The position numbers were made by a program, and so were the translations under genes. DNA of 47,019 bases from an uncultured bacterium (lineage in GTDB: Bacteria > Myxococcota_A > UBA796 > CAJQPC01): NCBI GenBank assembly GCA_905480105.1, contig CAJQPC010000018.1:1-47019 (forward strand). Direction: 5' to 3'. How positions within the stretch are numbered: position 1 is the first letter of the stretch; every line of letters starts with the position of its first letter. The notes beneath the pieces are model-generated. The model saw only the letters and a program-made list of their open reading frames with translations. It was not told the origin of the DNA and ran no database searches. Shown here piece by piece: positions 1 to 9,090 of this stretch.

Positions 1-1830
1 CAGGAGTCCTTCTGACCCCACGGCCGAGCCTGGGCTGTTCCACAAGCCCACAACGCGGTCCAGCGTCCACCCAGCTTCGTCTAAGGGACGCTGAGCCAAG
101 CTTCCCCCTTCTTCCCACTCCGGGGGCACGGCAGCGTGTACCCGCAGCGCTCCGTCATCCAATCGCTCAAAGCGGGGCCGGGCTTGGGCACCCAGCAGAT
201 CCGCACAGAGCCGACGGCTCCACAGCGGCTGTTCGGGACAGGCCAACACCAAGCGCCACAGCTCAGACTGCACCACTCGGCTCAAGAATCCCAACCACTC
301 CAGCTGGTAGGGGTCCATGTCGGACTGCAGACTCAAGAGCGCGCTCACACCCTCGTATGGCAGACTCAGCGCAGTGAGCACCTGGGCCCGCCCGCCTTGA
401 GCGATGCACAGAGGAACCTGTCCGAGACTGCCCCAAGGCGGCAGACGCTGTTCTCCATGGGCCGTGAGCCGCAGCGTGCCCTGCATGCCCAACTCGTTCA
501 CCTTCAGCGTCACCGACACCCCGGAGGCATCCCGGACAAGCACACGAGCCACAAAGGCCACGTCGGCAGTTGAGCTCAAGCGCTGGATGCTCAAAGAAGG
601 AATTGCGGCCACCAGGGAGCGCAACTCGGACTCTCTAAGAATCAACACCGTGAACGGAAAGACCGCTGGATCAGCCAGCGGTGCCAGGCGCTCCTGGTCC
701 AGCGGGTCCACCCAATACACAGGCACATCGGGTGTCTCCTCCAACATGGCCAGGGGAACACTGCCCAGCGGTCCCAAGCAGCGCAGGCTGGTTTTTAAGG
801 TGACCACTGAAGACAGTTCGGCTTGGTCCTGGTCGGGATCCTGCCCTGCCGGCGCAGGCGGAATGGGAAGCTGCTTGGCGGACACGCCATAGGCCTGCTC
901 GGCAAAAAGCCTAGCCTCCTCCTGCAACACCCGAAGCATGCGCGTCAAGCGCGCATCGCGAACAATGTCGGCCTGGTCTGCGGTTTTGCGCAGACGGTCA
1001 TCTGCCACCACCCCGTAGAATGTGCCCAAGGAGCCGTTTTCCATGGGAATCGTACCCAGCTCGGGTAGCTCCAACTCAACAATGACACAGCCGCCCACAA
1101 CCACCCGCAGGTGTGGGGTCACGCCCAAGCGCTCTTCGATCGCCAGCACCCCGCGAACTCCATCCCGGTCAAAGAAGTGCTGCTTGGGGATACCAAAGAG
1201 CTGCATCTCCCGCTTGGCGGTGTACCCAAAAGGGGCCCTGCCGTTGATGATGATGGGTACCGGAGTGTGGCTGCAGGCGATCGCGAGCAGCTTCTCCTCT
1301 TCGGTGAGCGCCGGGGCACGCTTGAGACTCTCCCAAAAACTCAGGTCCCGCTCCATGAGCATGTAGGTCCCAGTGATAGGTTCAGCGGGTTGACCCATCT
1401 GTCCGTTGCCCTGTTTATCCAGCTCTAAGCGCACACCATGATGGCCGTCGCCCGACTCCATACGGATGACCCGTGGCGAACGCTGGAGTAGCGCATTTAT
1501 CCCAATGGCCAGCTGAACCAAGTGCCGCAGTTTAGGGTCCCCACGGTCGGCGAAGAGATAGTCCAAGATGGACTGCAGCTCTTGTTCTTGTATCAGCCGC
1601 CCGCCGATAAACGCGACCAGAATCGACTCTGGTTTGATGTCGATCGCAATGAAGCTGGCCCCAGCGAGCACCGCCGCCTGCACCAACTCCAGGATGTACT
1701 GGGTGTCACTCCTTAGGGCATAGGCCCGTTGCTTCTCCAGTGCCTTTTCGCGGGAAAGAGTAAAGCGCCGCCGCTCCAGATAGCTTCCCGGCTTACGCGA
1801 GCGCTCGAGCAGGGCTTCCAGAGAACTCAC
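1..1830 (-). CDS. GHKL/Hsp90-like ATPase-fold protein, C-terminus cut by window edge
   Basis: The frame is open for 610 codons from a GTG at 1830 to the left edge, so the C-terminus is missing. The GTG overlaps the stop of the upstream gene (GTGA), which implies translational coupling. Near residues 43-56 the motif YILELVQAAVLAGA resembles the N-box of GHKL ATPases, but the usual Asn is not obvious. A stretch with HLVQLAIGINALL near residue 105 could be the lid or G2 region. The remainder has no motif I recognise. With its neighbour it forms a tandem pair of Hsp90/HATPase-fold proteins. Membership of the fold is an inference from the N-terminus; the function is unknown. A degenerate, non-hydrolysing partner of the intact neighbour is one possibility. 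Confidence 0.7.
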   Translation of the reverse strand, partial: MSSLEALLERSRKPGSYLERRRFTLSREKALEKQRAYALRSDTQYILELVQAAVLAGASFIAIDIKPESILVAFIGGRLIQEQELQSILDYLFADRGDPKLRHLVQLAIGINALLQRSPRVIRMESGDGHHGVRLELDKQGNGQMGQPAEPITGTYMLMERDLSFWESLKRAPALTEEEKLLAIACSHTPVPIIINGRAPFGYTAKREMQLFGIPKQHFFDRDGVRGVLAIEERLGVTPHLRVVVGGCVIVELELPELGTIPMENGSLGTFYGVVADDRLRKTADQADIVRDARLTRMLRVLQEEARLFAEQAYGVSAKQLPIPPAPAGQDPDQDQAELSSVVTLKTSLRCLGPLGSVPLAMLEETPDVPVYWVDPLDQERLAPLADPAVFPFTVLILRESELRSLVAAIPSLSIQRLSSTADVAFVARVLVRDASGVSVTLKVNELGMQGTLRLTAHGEQRLPPWGSLGQVPLCIAQGGRAQVLTALSLPYEGVSALLSLQSDMDPYQLEWLGFLSRVVQSELWRLVLACPEQPLWSRRLCADLLGAQARPRFERLDDGALRVHAAVPPEWEEGGSLAQRPLDEAGWTLDRVVGLWNSPGSAVGSEGLL

Positions 1831-3560
1831 GGTCCTTCCTGCCCGGCCGTGTAGGCCCTCTCTAACAAGATCTGGTACACGCTCTCCAGCTCCAGCCCAT
1901 CCTCGTGGAGGAGCAGCTGAGCCAGTCCAAAGGACGAGATATCCAAGGCCTCCGCACCCGCAGTGACCAGCAGGCGTACACTGGGGTGGTTGCGATTGAG
2001 CAGGACCACTCGGCGGCGCAGAAAAGTGGGAATCTGTAGCCAACGGGTCTCGGGCCGCTGAAAGACCTCGCCGTTCCCGGGGCCTTCTAATGCAATGGGC
2101 CCCAAAGCTCCCGCTGTGGGGCCACCAAAATCCCCAATCAGCAGCTCAACCCGAGCGCCCAGGGTTTGGTCCAGTAGGCGCCGCAGCTGCCCAAAGACCA
2201 AGCGCTCTCGGTCATCCAGCATGCCCTTTCGGGTAGGATCGGGGATCAGGTAGAGCTGCTGAACGGGCATCAGCACACGGGGCTTGGCCCAGGGCGCCCA
2301 CACAGGCTTTTGCCATGCAACGCTCAACAGTTCACGTGTGGAATCCACTGCACGCACCCGGTGCACACCCAGTGCATCCATGGCCTCACACAGGCGCTGG
2401 TCTCCTCCCTCCAACAGCACCGCCCCTTGGTGACCCTCCTGAGCTTCGATCTGGGCCATGCTCAAAGGCATGCCATGGGTGTCCAAAAACAAGGCTTCTT
2501 GGCGCTTGGACGCCAGCCATTTCTGGCCGCCAGGCACTCCAACTTCCTGGACCAGCGCCCGGTGCAGGGCCTCCAAATCCTTGCCATTCGCGGCCGCTTG
2601 AACGGTCGCTTGAATCAGCGACTCTCGGAGCTGGTCGGCTGCTGCCACCAAGACGAGCATGGCTTGGCTCCACTTCTCATCCTGGATGACGTTGTCACGG
2701 GTCAGTGTGTGCTCTAAAGCGTCACACTTCAACTTGAAAGACAGGTGCTGCAACCGCGGTGCGTGGCCACCGAGAACCTCGGAGTTGTTGCCCGAGAGCA
2801 GGGTCAAGCCCCCGTTGTAGAACGCGTAGCGCGGCGCCTTGCCGTTCCCGACAATCACGCTCACGCCACTCTGGTCCAATCGCTCTGCCAGGAGCGAGCC
2901 CGTAAGCTCCAAGGGGACGTTGACTTGCTTCGCGCCTGTACTGCGCGTGCCTGAAAAAGCTGCGAACGGGTCCTGTGAGCCGGGCTCATCCTGTTCTTGG
3001 GTGCGGTCCCAAAAGGTCACGAGCGTATCGCTGTGCTCACACCACCACTCCAGAATCCACCGGCAGTCGCGTACATAAGCAGGCACCTGGCCAGGGCTCA
3101 TGCGCTTGAAGAGGGTAATTCGGGTGCCAGTGATAGCCCGGTCCAAAGCCCCAACCTGAAAGCTGCGATCCGCATGGAAAAGCACCTCCCAGGCTTGGCC
3201 ATGGCGGCCGGTCTGGAGCAACACCGCCTGAGGCTGGATGGCGAAGATACTGCTAAAGCCGATCCCGAACTTCCCGATCTTTGTCAGATCATCCTCCTTC
3301 GAAGACGAGAAAAGACAAGTCAGGTGCTCGTCAATGATCCGCCGGTCCATGCCCTCCCCAGAGTCATCGACGTGGATCTCCAAAACGCCCTGCTTCTCAC
3401 CCGGCTTGGGATCCTCAAAGGAAAGCCAGATGGATACACGGGGAGAACCAGCGTCAATGCTGTTCTGGACCAGCTCCCGTAGGAAATCCAGCGGGCGTGC
3501 GAACTGATTTACCAGGTTGGACAGCGCCTGGTCGGCCACGCTCTCTGCGATGTCCTTCAC
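1827..3560 (-). CDS. Hsp90-like GHKL ATPase-domain protein
   Basis: The N-terminal 170 residues are a clear GHKL ATPase domain. The N-box RELVQNSIDAG is at 28-38 with Mg-binding Asn33, the G1 box DDSGEGM at 65-71, and the G2 lid GKFGIGFSS at 96-104. This arrangement is that of Hsp90/HtpG and related ATPases, but at 577 aa the protein lacks a recognisable HtpG middle domain, so it is probably not a canonical chaperone. The start is GTG at 3560 with GGGAG about 10 nt upstream. It overlaps the downstream GHKL-like gene by 4 bp, so the two are probably made together and may form a complex. A parS site lies 40 bp upstream of the start. The client or role is unknown. Confidence 0.8.
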   Translation of the reverse strand: MKDIAESVADQALSNLVNQFARPLDFLRELVQNSIDAGSPRVSIWLSFEDPKPGEKQGVLEIHVDDSGEGMDRRIIDEHLTCLFSSSKEDDLTKIGKFGIGFSSIFAIQPQAVLLQTGRHGQAWEVLFHADRSFQVGALDRAITGTRITLFKRMSPGQVPAYVRDCRWILEWWCEHSDTLVTFWDRTQEQDEPGSQDPFAAFSGTRSTGAKQVNVPLELTGSLLAERLDQSGVSVIVGNGKAPRYAFYNGGLTLLSGNNSEVLGGHAPRLQHLSFKLKCDALEHTLTRDNVIQDEKWSQAMLVLVAAADQLRESLIQATVQAAANGKDLEALHRALVQEVGVPGGQKWLASKRQEALFLDTHGMPLSMAQIEAQEGHQGAVLLEGGDQRLCEAMDALGVHRVRAVDSTRELLSVAWQKPVWAPWAKPRVLMPVQQLYLIPDPTRKGMLDDRERLVFGQLRRLLDQTLGARVELLIGDFGGPTAGALGPIALEGPGNGEVFQRPETRWLQIPTFLRRRVVLLNRNHPSVRLLVTAGAEALDISSFGLAQLLLHEDGLELESVYQILLERAYTAGQEGP

Positions 3561-3599
3561 CCGAGCTCCCGAGCTTCCAAGAGGTGTTCTACAACCCCA

Positions 3600-3615
3600 T
3601 GTTCCACGTGGAACA
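3600..3615. promoter_or_regulatory. parS site 1 (ParB-binding centromere palindrome)
   Basis: TGTTCCACGTGGAACA is a perfect 16-bp palindrome in the gap between two minus-strand genes. It is identical to the two sites around rsmG/parA about 6 kb away. This is the known Spo0J/ParB target in its myxobacterial variant. It should act as a nucleation site for the ParB encoded at 10621-11508. Confidence 0.93.
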
Positions 3616-3667
3616 TTCCGGTAGCGCCTATTCTACGCGGGTGGCACCCAGACCATTGCAGAAGAGC

Positions 3668-4681
3668 TCAATCCTGGGTGGTGATCAGGCCGCCACATTG
3701 CCCGCAGAGGATCTCGTCGTCCCCCAAGGCATTGCTACAGCTGGAGCAGCGGCTGCTGCGAAGCGTCCAACCACCCAGTCCACCCAGAATCGCGCCAAAG
3801 GGCGCCAAGATCAAAAGTTGTGGATTTCCGCTGGCGGCAAAGCCGATCAGCGCGCCCCCCAATCCGACGGAAAAGCCAGCGATCAACCCGGGCAATGCGC
3901 GGTTCTTCTGTACGCGATGCACCGGGGATGCACCCTTGTTGGGCATAGGCGTCAGGCCTACCTCTTCGGTTTCCTCCCGGGTGAGCACCAACTCCATGAG
4001 AGCGCGCTTGCCCTTGCCCAAGAAATGCTGTCGGGACATCTCAATGGCCTGACCCTGCTCGGGGGTCAGCGTATCCAGCAAGGCACGCAGCTGGCGACGA
4101 GGAAGCTCTCGGGTCGCCAGAAGGGCACCCAAGACAAAGGCTCGCTCGCTCAAGGTCAGAGATCCCAGGGAGGTGGAGGGCTTGCCCGTCGGGGCATCGT
4201 CCAACGTCAGCAAGCCCAAGCCCAGATAGATGGCCGTCAGCTCGGTGAGGATCTCTTCCAGGTCGGCATCCGGGACGCTCATGCCGTGAAAGGCGCGCCA
4301 TGCATGAGTGACCTGGTGGGCCAGGGCGCCTGGGGTGGCCCTAAAGCCGCGACGGTCGGCCCCGAACCGGGCCCGTGTTCCTTCGATTCCCGTGAACCAG
4401 GTGCCGTGGTGACGGTAGGCGGTCGCCGTACCTTCCTGGCCTGGGAGCAGACCGGGCGCCTGTACCCGAAGCTCCACCTTCAGCTGCCCCAGGCCCACAT
4501 GCTGCATCAGGCCAGCGACTGCTCCGGCCAAGCCATCAGCGTCTTGGTTGCGGTCGCTGATCGCACCGGCCACGGCCAAGGGCGCATTGACCAAGCGCTC
4601 GCGGCCATGTTCGGCCTGCAGGGCATCCAGCTGCTCGAGCAGCCACAGCTGACGGGGAGGTGGGGGAAGAGGAGTTGCCAT
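3668..4681 (-). CDS. Zinc-ribbon membrane protein with peptidase-like central region
   Basis: This is a 337-aa protein of unknown function. The ATG at 4681 is preceded directly by an in-frame GTG, so either could start it. The middle contains a helix with HQVTHAWRAFHG followed about 20 residues later by ILTELTAIYLG. That spacing recalls the HExxH...E helices of zinc peptidase-like proteins, but the Glu of HExxH is Gln-Val here, so it would be inactive as a protease. Near the C-terminus are two hydrophobic Gly-rich segments (about 267-310), then a four-cysteine zinc ribbon (CSSC...CGQC) at the end. It lies downstream of the GT39-like gene on the same strand, 99 bp away. The peptidase-like reading is tentative; the zinc ribbon and membrane hairpin are plain. 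Confidence 0.65.
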   Translation of the reverse strand: MATPLPPPPRQLWLLEQLDALQAEHGRERLVNAPLAVAGAISDRNQDADGLAGAVAGLMQHVGLGQLKVELRVQAPGLLPGQEGTATAYRHHGTWFTGIEGTRARFGADRRGFRATPGALAHQVTHAWRAFHGMSVPDADLEEILTELTAIYLGLGLLTLDDAPTGKPSTSLGSLTLSERAFVLGALLATRELPRRQLRALLDTLTPEQGQAIEMSRQHFLGKGKRALMELVLTREETEEVGLTPMPNKGASPVHRVQKNRALPGLIAGFSVGLGGALIGFAASGNPQLLILAPFGAILGGLGGWTLRSSRCSSCSNALGDDEILCGQCGGLITTQD

Positions 4682-4780
4682 CACTTACATTCTAGCCCGA
4701 GGACCGAAGACTTGCACCGAGTTCGATGTTCGTCTGTTGCTTTAGACACCTCTTGGCTCCCAAGGCGTCCCTGCACTCCA

Positions 4781-6319
4781 TCATTCGGGCAGGCCGTCCC
4801 AAGCTTGAGGCAAACACACGTGATAGAGAGCTACTCGCTCATATGGCTGATTAGACCAACTCCATGGCGCATAGGTCTCCAACGGCGGCTCCCCGGCCAC
4901 CACGTAGGCGTGTAGGTTGGCTGCCCCAAGAGAGCTGTGAACCCGCGGTCCGGGCCATTGGTCGGGTACGGCCAAACTGCGTTCCCGAACCAGGCAGGTC
5001 TGGGGATCCGGGGGCTGGGGCCAGGGAGTCTCGGCCACCGCCAAGCGACCCAGAGGGACCGTGTCCTCGTTCAGGGGGGTCCAGCCTTGGGCCTGCATGT
5101 GGTACTGCCAGCCCCAGTGCCCCGAGACCGACCCTGGCCCGGGACCGATCCACTCGGCGGCCTTTTGCTGCGCCTGAGCGAAGTTCTGATCGTCTACAGA
5201 CAAGAGCAGGGCCAGGATCGCCTGCAAGCCCACAGTGACCCCGAGTAGACCCTTGCCGGGGCGCAGACGCAGAGCAGCGATCGCCAGCGCAGGTAGAAAA
5301 GGCAACCAATAGCGTGCAGCCGAGAAGCGGAGGGAGAGCAGGAAGATCAATCCGCCCGCCCCCCAAGCCATCAACCAGCGGTCGACTCCCTTTTTAGGGG
5401 ACAACACGGCGATCATACCTCCTCCCAAGGCCACGCTCAGCACGGTCATCACCGCCCCAATCCCGCTCAAACTGGAGATCCACACCCCCACTCCACCCAG
5501 GACCGCGCCGACCGTCGCCCCCACCCAGGACCGCTTGCCACCCAGCAGCGGAAGCAGACCGGCACCTCCGAGCATGGCGAGACTGGCGATGCCCTTGCGC
5601 AAGATGTCCCGGGGGGCGTTGGCCACGCTCTGAAAGCGAGTCATTGCAAGCAGGTGTACGTCTCCGTAGGCGTGCAGATCATGCGCTACCAGGGCCAGCA
5701 GGGGGACAAAGCCGGCCAAGGCCTGGGGAAGGCGCTTCTTAGACCAGCCAGCCCACAGCAACAGGGGCAGCACAGTGAGCCCAGAATAGCGAAAGAGCAC
5801 CGCGCAGCCGGTGAGCAAGCCAAAGCCCCAAGCGGCCCGGGGCCCCAGGGCCCAGAATCCTCCGAGACCGGCCAGAGCACAGGCCATCAGGGGCATGTCC
5901 GGCGTGAGGGCCTGGCTTGCCAGCAGGACCACTGGAGAGCTGCCCAGGAGCAGCATCGCTGCCGTTCTCTGATCGGCCAAGCTCTTACCCAAGGCACCTG
6001 CACCCCAGAGTGCCAGGAGCAACCAGGGCAACATCCAGAGATGCTTTACCCAAATCGGCGCCTCTATCACCGGGGCCAGCCACCAGCCGATGCCGGGGGG
6101 ATTGCTGAGCACCTGAAAGGCCGGCTCCATCGTCCCTTGCCAGTTGACCGGGATCGCGTGAGGGCGCCAGGGATCCAGCTCGGCCCCTTGGGCCAGCATC
6201 AGGAAGTTGGCGTCGTCGACGTGCACCGGCTTGGCCAGAAAGGGCAGGCTGAGCCCAAAGCTGAGCAGCACGGCCAACAAGGGCGCTGACAATGTCTTTG
6301 ACGGAGCGAATCGCACCAT
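4781..6319 (-). CDS. GT39/ArnT-like polytopic glycosyltransferase
   Basis: This 512-aa integral membrane protein has roughly ten hydrophobic segments. After the first segment (about 10-29) comes a loop with the acidic pair VDDANF at 34-39. This is the layout of GT-C enzymes (PMT/ArnT, family 39), which transfer sugars from polyprenyl-phosphate donors on the outer face of the inner membrane and use a first-loop Asp for catalysis. The C-terminal 110 residues are soluble and probably periplasmic. An open frame extends to 6466, but the extra 49 residues are polar and overlap the divergent gene, so the ATG at 6319 followed by MVRFAPSK and a signal-anchor helix is preferred. The acceptor cannot be told; lipid A, O-antigen or proteins are all possible. 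Confidence 0.72.
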   Translation of the reverse strand: MVRFAPSKTLSAPLLAVLLSFGLSLPFLAKPVHVDDANFLMLAQGAELDPWRPHAIPVNWQGTMEPAFQVLSNPPGIGWWLAPVIEAPIWVKHLWMLPWLLLALWGAGALGKSLADQRTAAMLLLGSSPVVLLASQALTPDMPLMACALAGLGGFWALGPRAAWGFGLLTGCAVLFRYSGLTVLPLLLWAGWSKKRLPQALAGFVPLLALVAHDLHAYGDVHLLAMTRFQSVANAPRDILRKGIASLAMLGGAGLLPLLGGKRSWVGATVGAVLGGVGVWISSLSGIGAVMTVLSVALGGGMIAVLSPKKGVDRWLMAWGAGGLIFLLSLRFSAARYWLPFLPALAIAALRLRPGKGLLGVTVGLQAILALLLSVDDQNFAQAQQKAAEWIGPGPGSVSGHWGWQYHMQAQGWTPLNEDTVPLGRLAVAETPWPQPPDPQTCLVRERSLAVPDQWPGPRVHSSLGAANLHAYVVAGEPPLETYAPWSWSNQPYERVALYHVCLPQAWDGLPE

Positions 6320-6446
6320 ACAATGGTAGCCTGAGCTGGCACTTCGTACTTTTTTTGACCGACCTGGAACCCAAAACAAAAGCGAACGGTCCAAGCCTCC
6401 GTTGCACTCTTCCCCTTGACGCGGGCCCAGACGAACAGGCCTCTCC

Positions 6447-7196
6447 ATGCTCCTGCTGCTCTCCATCGCTTGTCTAAATCACCAACCGCGCCCCACGGAC
6501 GCGCTGGACTGGGATTTGTACCCTGAGCTTGTCAGCGGCCTGATCCACGTAGCCCCCGTAATCGTCCTCTCGGAGCTGCCCCAAGCTGAGCTGAACGACA
6601 GCGTGGGGCAGCGCTTGGATCCTTGGCTGGCACAGGGGCGCATCGAGCGTACCCAAGAGTTGGCCGCGCTGCCCGACGCGTTTCGCACAGCCGTGCCCGG
6701 GGCGCTTCACCGAACGCTTCCCAGTGACTGGGAGGCCCACTTTATGGACGGCAAGCTGCCCAAGACCCAGCAGGCGCACCTATCAAACGCATTGACAGAC
6801 CCCGAGACCTCCCTGGGCCGAGCCTTCTCCCAAGCAGCACAGACCATGGGGGGCGATGCCACCCTGTTTACCTGGGTCATTCACTCCGAGGGCAGCCCCC
6901 TGACCAACACCTACATGGTGGGCGAGCTGGTCTGGGCAGCGGGCCAGCCCGTCATGGTGGACCACATCTCCGAGCCCTACACCGTGCGCGCCGAGCTCGG
7001 TCTTGCTCTGGTCAATGCCCACGGTCAGGTGCTCTTCCGCCACCAAGCCGACTACGCTGGTGTGCTCAGCAAGGAGCACGGACTGAGCCACCTATCCCGT
7101 GAGTTCGCCAACGCCGCAGTCGCCGACATCGCGCCACACTGGCTGGGCGAGCCCGTCGTGGGTCCACCCGAGATTCTGTTCGTACAAACGCACTGA
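6447..7196 (+). CDS. Putative lipoprotein of unknown function
   Basis: This 249-aa protein starts with a very short hydrophobic segment ending in a lipobox, MLLLLSIAC, with Cys9 as the candidate lipidated residue. The n-region has no basic residue, which weakens the lipoprotein call. The rest is soluble and shows no domain I recognise. It includes a middle section with WVIHSEGSPLTNTYMVGE and a C-terminal helix that could pack against a membrane. It is divergent from the GT39-like gene and 46 bp upstream of mnmG on the same strand, so it may share transcription with the mnmG-rsmG block. Confidence 0.6.
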   Translation: MLLLLSIACLNHQPRPTDALDWDLYPELVSGLIHVAPVIVLSELPQAELNDSVGQRLDPWLAQGRIERTQELAALPDAFRTAVPGALHRTLPSDWEAHFMDGKLPKTQQAHLSNALTDPETSLGRAFSQAAQTMGGDATLFTWVIHSEGSPLTNTYMVGELVWAAGQPVMVDHISEPYTVRAELGLALVNAHGQVLFRHQADYAGVLSKEHGLSHLSREFANAAVADIAPHWLGEPVVGPPEILFVQTH

Positions 7197-7242
7197 GCTG
7201 TCGGGAGAGCGCGACTCGGACACGACGCGTTAGAGCGCGCGC

Positions 7243-9090
7243 ATGTCTGACTTTGACTTGATCGTCGTAGGCGCTGGCCATGCTGGCTGCGAAGCGGCCT
7301 CCGCTGCCGCCCGTATGGGCCGCAGCGTGGCGCTGATCACTTTCTCCAGAGACCACATCGCCCGTCTTAGCTGCAACCCAGCGATTGGCGGCCTGGCCAA
7401 GGGCGCTCTGGTGCGCGAGCTCGACGCCCTGGGCGGCTGGATGGGCCAAGTGGCCGACGCCACCACCGTGCAGTTTCGCCGCCTGAACACCCGCAAGGGC
7501 TTGGCAGTGCAGAGCAGCCGGGCCCAGGTGGACACCCACGCCTACCCGGCCCGCATGACGGAACGTCTACTGGCATTGGAAAACCTCACCTTGATCGAGG
7601 GCGAAGCCAGCAACCTCATCTTAAAAGATCGTTCGGTGCAAGGGGTGATCTTGGCCAACGGGGAGAATGTACACGCCCCCAAAGTCTTGCTCACCACCGG
7701 AACCTTCTTGGGCGCCCTGATGCACCGAGGCCAGTCCGCCACCGCAGGCGGACGAATCGGCGAGCACAGCGCCCAGGACATGGCTCAAGCTTTGGCTGAA
7801 GCAGGCCTGAGACTGCAGCGCCTAAAGACAGGAACCCCTCCCCGTCTCAAGCGAGACACAGTGGACTGGGAGAAGACCCAAGCCCAGGAGACCGCCAAGG
7901 GCTGCCTGAGCTTCACCCCAACCCCACGGGAGCTGCCTCCGGTCACCTGCACCCTGACTTGGACCAGCCCGAATGCTCACCTGTTAATCGCCAAAAACCT
8001 CAACAAGTCCGCGATGTTCAGCGGGAATATCACAGGAACCGGCGCCCGCTACTGCCCCTCAATCGAAGACAAGATCCACCGCTTTCCACACCGAGAACGC
8101 CACCAGCTCTTCTTGGAGCCCGAAGGCCACGATAGCGACCGGGTGTACATCAGCGGGCTATCGACCTCGTTGCCGGAGGAGGTACAGGCCCAGGTCATCC
8201 ACAGCATCCCCGGTCTGGAGCACGCGGAGATCCTACAGTACGGCTACGCAGTCGAATACGAAGCTGCTGACCCCCGTGATCTGGGCCCAGATCTCCAGCA
8301 CAAAGGCATCTCAGGTCTATACCTTGCCGGCCAGGTCAACGGAACCAGTGGCTACGAAGAAGCAGCGGTTCAAGGCTTTGTGGCTGGGGTAAGCGCTGCC
8401 CAAGACGCGCCATTCATTCTGGGTCGCCACCAAGCCTACATCGGGGTTCTGATCGACGATTTGTGTACCCGCGGAGTCGGGGGCGAGCCCTACCGAATGT
8501 TCTCCTCCCGAGCAGAGCACCGCCTGCTCCTACGCGAGGACAATGCCGACCGCCGTCTTCGGGCTATCGGACGAGAGTTGGGCCTGGTACCGGACGCAGA
8601 CTGGGAGAGATTCCAGTCCAAAGTACAACAGATAGACAGCGCATTAGACGCCCTTAAAAATCTGTATCTAAACCCCAATACCGCGACCCTGGACAAGCTG
8701 GCTAAAATCGATGCGGATCTGGCTCGGCCCACTACAGGGATCGAACTGATGCGTCGCCCGGAGCTATCCTACGCCCAGCTCTCCAGCGTGCTGGACCTAC
8801 CACAGATTGACGAAGAAGCCGCCTTCCAAGTGGACACTGACTCAAAGTACGCCGGCTATATCGAGAGAGAGGCGGCAAGGGCCAAGCGTACGGAACGACT
8901 GTCCCAAATTTCCCTGAAAGAACTGGACTACCGATCCATAGATGGCCTTAAGACCGAAGTCATTGAGCGTCTGGAGCGCTACCAGCCGATCAACTTGCAG
9001 TCCGCAGCACGCCTGCCGGGCATTACGCCAGCCGCCATTCAGGTGCTGGCCTTCCACTTGGGCCGAAAGGCCGCGGAGCGCCAGCGATGA
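7243..9090 (+). CDS. mnmG: tRNA uridine 5-carboxymethylaminomethyl modification enzyme MnmG (GidA)
   Basis: MnmG is the FAD-dependent partner of MnmE that installs cmnm5 on U34 of certain tRNAs. The length (615 aa) is normal. The FAD-binding Rossmann motif GAGHAGCEAA lies at residues 9-18. Family signatures follow in order: CNPAIGGLAKG near 44, TGTFLGALMHRG near 152, YCPSIEDKIHRF near 272, and the helical C-terminal domain ending LPGITPAAIQVLAFHLGR. It overlaps rsmG by 4 bp (ATGA). The mnmG-rsmG-parA-parB order is a long-known origin-proximal arrangement in many bacteria, which supports the view that this window is near oriC. Confidence 0.97.
   Translation: MSDFDLIVVGAGHAGCEAASAAARMGRSVALITFSRDHIARLSCNPAIGGLAKGALVRELDALGGWMGQVADATTVQFRRLNTRKGLAVQSSRAQVDTHAYPARMTERLLALENLTLIEGEASNLILKDRSVQGVILANGENVHAPKVLLTTGTFLGALMHRGQSATAGGRIGEHSAQDMAQALAEAGLRLQRLKTGTPPRLKRDTVDWEKTQAQETAKGCLSFTPTPRELPPVTCTLTWTSPNAHLLIAKNLNKSAMFSGNITGTGARYCPSIEDKIHRFPHRERHQLFLEPEGHDSDRVYISGLSTSLPEEVQAQVIHSIPGLEHAEILQYGYAVEYEAADPRDLGPDLQHKGISGLYLAGQVNGTSGYEEAAVQGFVAGVSAAQDAPFILGRHQAYIGVLIDDLCTRGVGGEPYRMFSSRAEHRLLLREDNADRRLRAIGRELGLVPDADWERFQSKVQQIDSALDALKNLYLNPNTATLDKLAKIDADLARPTTGIELMRRPELSYAQLSSVLDLPQIDEEAAFQVDTDSKYAGYIEREAARAKRTERLSQISLKELDYRSIDGLKTEVIERLERYQPINLQSAARLPGITPAAIQVLAFHLGRKAAERQR

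Noticed and set aside
1407-1424. DnaA-box-like TTATCCAGC
   Set aside because: It is a single 7/9 match within coding sequence, with no neighbours.
3497-4915. 472-codon plus-strand frame
   Set aside because: It runs antisense through the start of the GHKL gene, a parS site and the zinc-ribbon gene. The product is Gln/Gly-rich with no domain, and the opposite frames have clear motifs.
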